A stretch of DNA of 64,000 bases from Paludibacteraceae bacterium (GTDB lineage Bacteria; Bacteroidota; Bacteroidia; Bacteroidales; Paludibacteraceae), in NCBI GenBank assembly GCA_017479885.1, contig JAFVBR010000026.1:1-64000 (forward strand), written 5' to 3'. How positions within the stretch are numbered: position 1 is the first letter of the stretch; every line of letters begins with the position of its first letter. The notes under the pieces were generated by a model. It had not been told where the DNA came from. It saw nothing but the letters and a program-made list of their open reading frames with translations, and made no database searches. This document shows, piece by piece, positions 63,101 to 64,000 of this stretch. Made by a program: the position numbers and the translations under genes.

Positions 63101-63205
63101 AGCAAGTTCGGCGACTTTGTTGACAGAGTTCGTCTTCACCTGCGGAGCAGCATTTGCGCTCAGTAATACCATGAGAGCGCAGAGGATAGAAGTAATCTTT
63201 TTCAT
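60182..63205 (-). CDS. Large secreted protein with fibronectin type III-like repeats
   Basis: A 1007-residue protein with signal peptide (ITSILCALMVLLSANAA). After an N-terminal beta domain there are at least five fibronectin-like modules with the recurring pattern TAPTLT ... VSVEATDD ... L-T-TYT-V-AAD-AGNK, for example LTPQTAYTVTVAAQDAATNKS. The C-terminal tail KVIENGQIFIIRDGSRFNVLG resembles those of the pectinesterase and BspA-like protein. It is probably a surface or matrix protein; no catalytic domain is seen. Confidence 0.88.
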   Translation of the reverse strand: MKKITSILCALMVLLSANAAPQVKTNSVNKVAELAKVEKQQLANPTKQNVKLQKQARFAAPSTVVAPAKAPKATLATVDLTISTGVKLIDYVSDGGWWQITAENDSYYITLSNDGTVTQVAGTWDVASLDASYSFIQDADNNKITLSSGSVTITFTDTYGSFSVVGSFVGSDGNTYNINLTYTAEKFQLIGKAVVTATYLAMFQSATEQVDTLNVYESEDTKGIYKIDNALSAAGDPIVIYAQDPELVYILPTELAYYSSSYGYVMLTSQGGRYLDAGYSTDVIIANLGDGANVWGKKVKNIISFTADAIKAGLSAYNGGTWFAGQRFIVELPDLETPTITAVNESYIGAESAIVEIVANDDADNVDDMTFTVKNGATTLVDAGKTTDGKLTISGLTKSTTYNLTITAIDRSGKTSEPFAFTFTTVATSDTTAPTLTKAELKEVSDKWAAISVEATDDVTAAAELVYVVTFADETSVNLTAVEGVITLTGLTPQTAYTVTVAAQDAATNKSVAKTVSFTTLELIPIVMNIDWIQAQYYSGYSSAGAYDFEIAYWEGDDNYVIFDTYTKKNNAISGTWSTADGTINAGYSNIKYNGATIKVVSATQTLVFVSLDASTNQATYNASFEAMGDDGNLYKGAFTTEVLTFAKSGDNSSYVSMAGELPDTTAPTLTAGNPLYTLGADLTSVTIRVRATDNETATASIKVELQQENGTKVADFTYASNQFSATVADLTVNTEYTFYIAAEDEAGNKTAAADRLKVTFKTADEEAPTFSGSITVQAKTATTATLRVAARDNATPVGELTLYAALDEAGEQKISENFEVGTKSSTLAYYSGTATGLKPSTTYTLYVIAVDKAGNKAAKSVEVTTEAAANEAPVIGDITATPTVDGAVVTIAVTDDNTAVADLDVTIQDADQLEVTPYPAYNAASGLFETTITGLEAGTQYTFTVLAFDEAYKYSTKQFTFTTTGTESALDNIKNMVKAVKVIENGQIFIIRDGSRFNVLGTKVNE

Positions 63206-63294
63206 ACCTTAAAAATTTATATTGTTAAACATTTTAATTTACAGTGTATGCACAAAGTAAATAAATATGCGAATCACATTAACAAAAAGTTGTG

Positions 63295-63326
63295 CAAAAG
63301 TATAACAAATTATTAAATCTGACAAA
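63295..63326 (-). promoter_or_regulatory. Promoter of the large fibronectin-like gene
   Basis: Minus-strand TTTG (63326-63323) and TACTTTTG (63302-63295), exactly 20 bases apart; leader about 85 bases. Confidence 0.7.
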
Positions 63327-63444
63327 TATTTTTTGTATTTCCATGCATTTTGTCATAAAAAAGCATGTTTTTCCGGCATTATTATTCTTAAAAGACATAA
63401 ATATACAAGGAAACACGTTGTGCGATATTAAAGCGTCTCACCGT

Positions 63445-63478
63445 GGGATTTGCTGCGGGATTATTGTGGGATTATTGT
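63445..63478. repeat. 11-bp repeat GGGATTATTGT
   Basis: Two exact copies after a degenerate one; the same period as arrays at 34057, 50088 and 50416. Confidence 0.7.
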
Positions 63479-63514
63479 GGAGAATATATATGGAATCAAT
63501 GTAGAATCACTGTG

Positions 63515-63536
63515 GAGACTGAATATATTCAGTCTC
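63515..63536. repeat. REP-like palindrome GAGACTGAATA
   Basis: The 11-base half-site and its exact complement, extended on both sides by TGT(G)/(T)ACA pairing to 30 bases. A diverged half copy (TTCAGGCTCTAC) follows. Confidence 0.8.
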
Positions 63537-63668
63537 TACAACATATTCAGGCTCTACCATATATATAAGGCAAAACTTTACAGATGGATATTTTTTGTGG
63601 GGGAGGGGGGACTTGAATCGGAAAGCATAAGAAGAGAGAGGCAAAAAGCATGAGAAGCGAGAGATAAA

Positions 63669-63697
63669 AAAAGCCCCCACAAGGTGTGAGGGCTTTT
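63669..63697 (-). terminator. Terminator of gap
   Basis: AAAAGCCC/GGGCTTTT with inner CAC/GTG pairs and one mismatch; on the minus strand a run of T follows the stem. Confidence 0.85.
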
Positions 63698-63735
63698 GAA
63701 TGTTTGGGTGCATCAGATGACTGATGCGGAAGAAC

Positions 63736-64000
63736 TTACTTGAGTTCAGCGAGGTACTTGATAGTGCGAACCATCTGGCTGGTGTAGCTGTTCTCATTGT
63801 CGTACCAGCTGACAACCTGTACCTGATAAGTGTCGTCGTCAATCTTCGAAACCATGGTCTGGGTAGCATCGAAGAGTGAGCCGAAGCGCATACCGATAAC
63901 ATCGCTTGATACAATCTCGTCCTCGTTGTAACCGAAGCTCTCGTTGGCAGCAGCCTTCATAGCGGCGTTGATGCCTTCTTTGGTAACGTTCTGACCCTTA
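63736..64000 (-). CDS. gap: Glyceraldehyde-3-phosphate dehydrogenase (partial, C-terminal end)
   Basis: The last 88 residues of a type I GAPDH, running out of the window at the right edge. [19 protein letters not shown] and the end [24 protein letters not shown] are diagnostic, the latter with the NAD-binding Asn of the S-loop partner. It catalyses the NAD-linked oxidation of glyceraldehyde 3-phosphate in glycolysis. Confidence 0.96.
   Translation of the reverse strand, partial: KGQNVTKEGINAAMKAAANESFGYNEDEIVSSDVIGMRFGSLFDATQTMVSKIDDDTYQVQVVSWYDNENSYTSQMVRTIKYLAELK

Larger units (their letters stand above)
63206..63735. other. Intergenic region with promoter, satellite and palindrome
   Basis: No gene is supported. 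It contains the promoter of the large secreted protein (63295-63326), an 11-bp GGGATTATTGT repeat (63445-63478), the palindrome at 63515-63536 and the gap terminator. Confidence 0.6.

Noticed and set aside
63600..63660. Possible tRNA-like end with CTTGAATC
   Set aside because: No acceptor, anticodon or D arms could be formed around it.

Overview
The window looks like a chromosome segment of a gut- or rumen-type member of the Bacteroidales. The evidence is the Bacteroidetes promoter form (TTTG, about 20 bases, TAnnTTTG) in front of many genes, the absence of clear Shine-Dalgarno sequences, PorQ of the type IX secretion system, secreted proteins with short Bacteroidales-style C-terminal tails, BspA-type leucine-rich repeats, WYL regulators of the FNRYIW class, and pectin and beta-glucoside degradation genes. 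I cannot name the genus. No rRNA, tRNA or CRISPR array was seen.

Layout. 1-18.6 kb is an accessory, defence-rich region: a DUF4143 ATPase, a DUF262-HNH nuclease, an esterase/carbonic anhydrase/Ogt/GNAT group, then a WYL regulator with an in-frame stop, a HIRAN protein, a PUA/EVE-like protein, an unrecognised 505-residue protein, a four-helix-bundle/zinc-finger protein between repeat arrays, McrB and McrC, a DUF4298-HAD fusion, a truncated IS200-type transposase, a uracil-DNA-glycosylase-like protein and small membrane or lipoproteins. 18.6-25 kb holds a DUF4332 protein, a lone fumarate reductase iron-sulfur subunit, a GH3 operon with three small neighbours, a beheaded zeta-toxin gene, YbaK and L19. 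25-35.4 kb has a pectinesterase, a U32 peptidase, an AAA ATPase, a BspA-like protein, AT-rich orphan genes, a small XRE regulator and an MNT-HEPN toxin-antitoxin pair. 35.5-41 kb is a plus-strand operon (TPR-like protein, SpoU methylase, SUI1 factor, RecB-like helicase-nuclease, RimM). 41-46 kb is a minus-strand envelope operon from dut through TPR, DUF4292, EnvC-like and FKBP genes to a Rieske-like lipoprotein. 46-52.4 kb has a lipid kinase, a TetR regulator and a 2-hydroxyacyl-CoA dehydratase activase that is split into two genes. 52.5-58.7 kb has porQ, cmk, ispH, pfkA and a metallophosphoesterase. 58.7-63.2 kb has two large secreted proteins, and the 3' end of gap closes the window.

Two themes run across the window. 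First, short-period tandem satellites (7, 10-11, 15, 22, 23 and about 70 bp) fill intergenic gaps, supply stop codons and have entered reading frames in frame. Second, a family of GTAGAGACT palindromes occurs both between genes and inside a coding sequence, in the same genome as a remnant of a REP-type tyrosine transposase. The best candidate for an undescribed system is the WYL/HIRAN/PUA/505-residue/four-helix/McrBC block at 5.6-15.2 kb.
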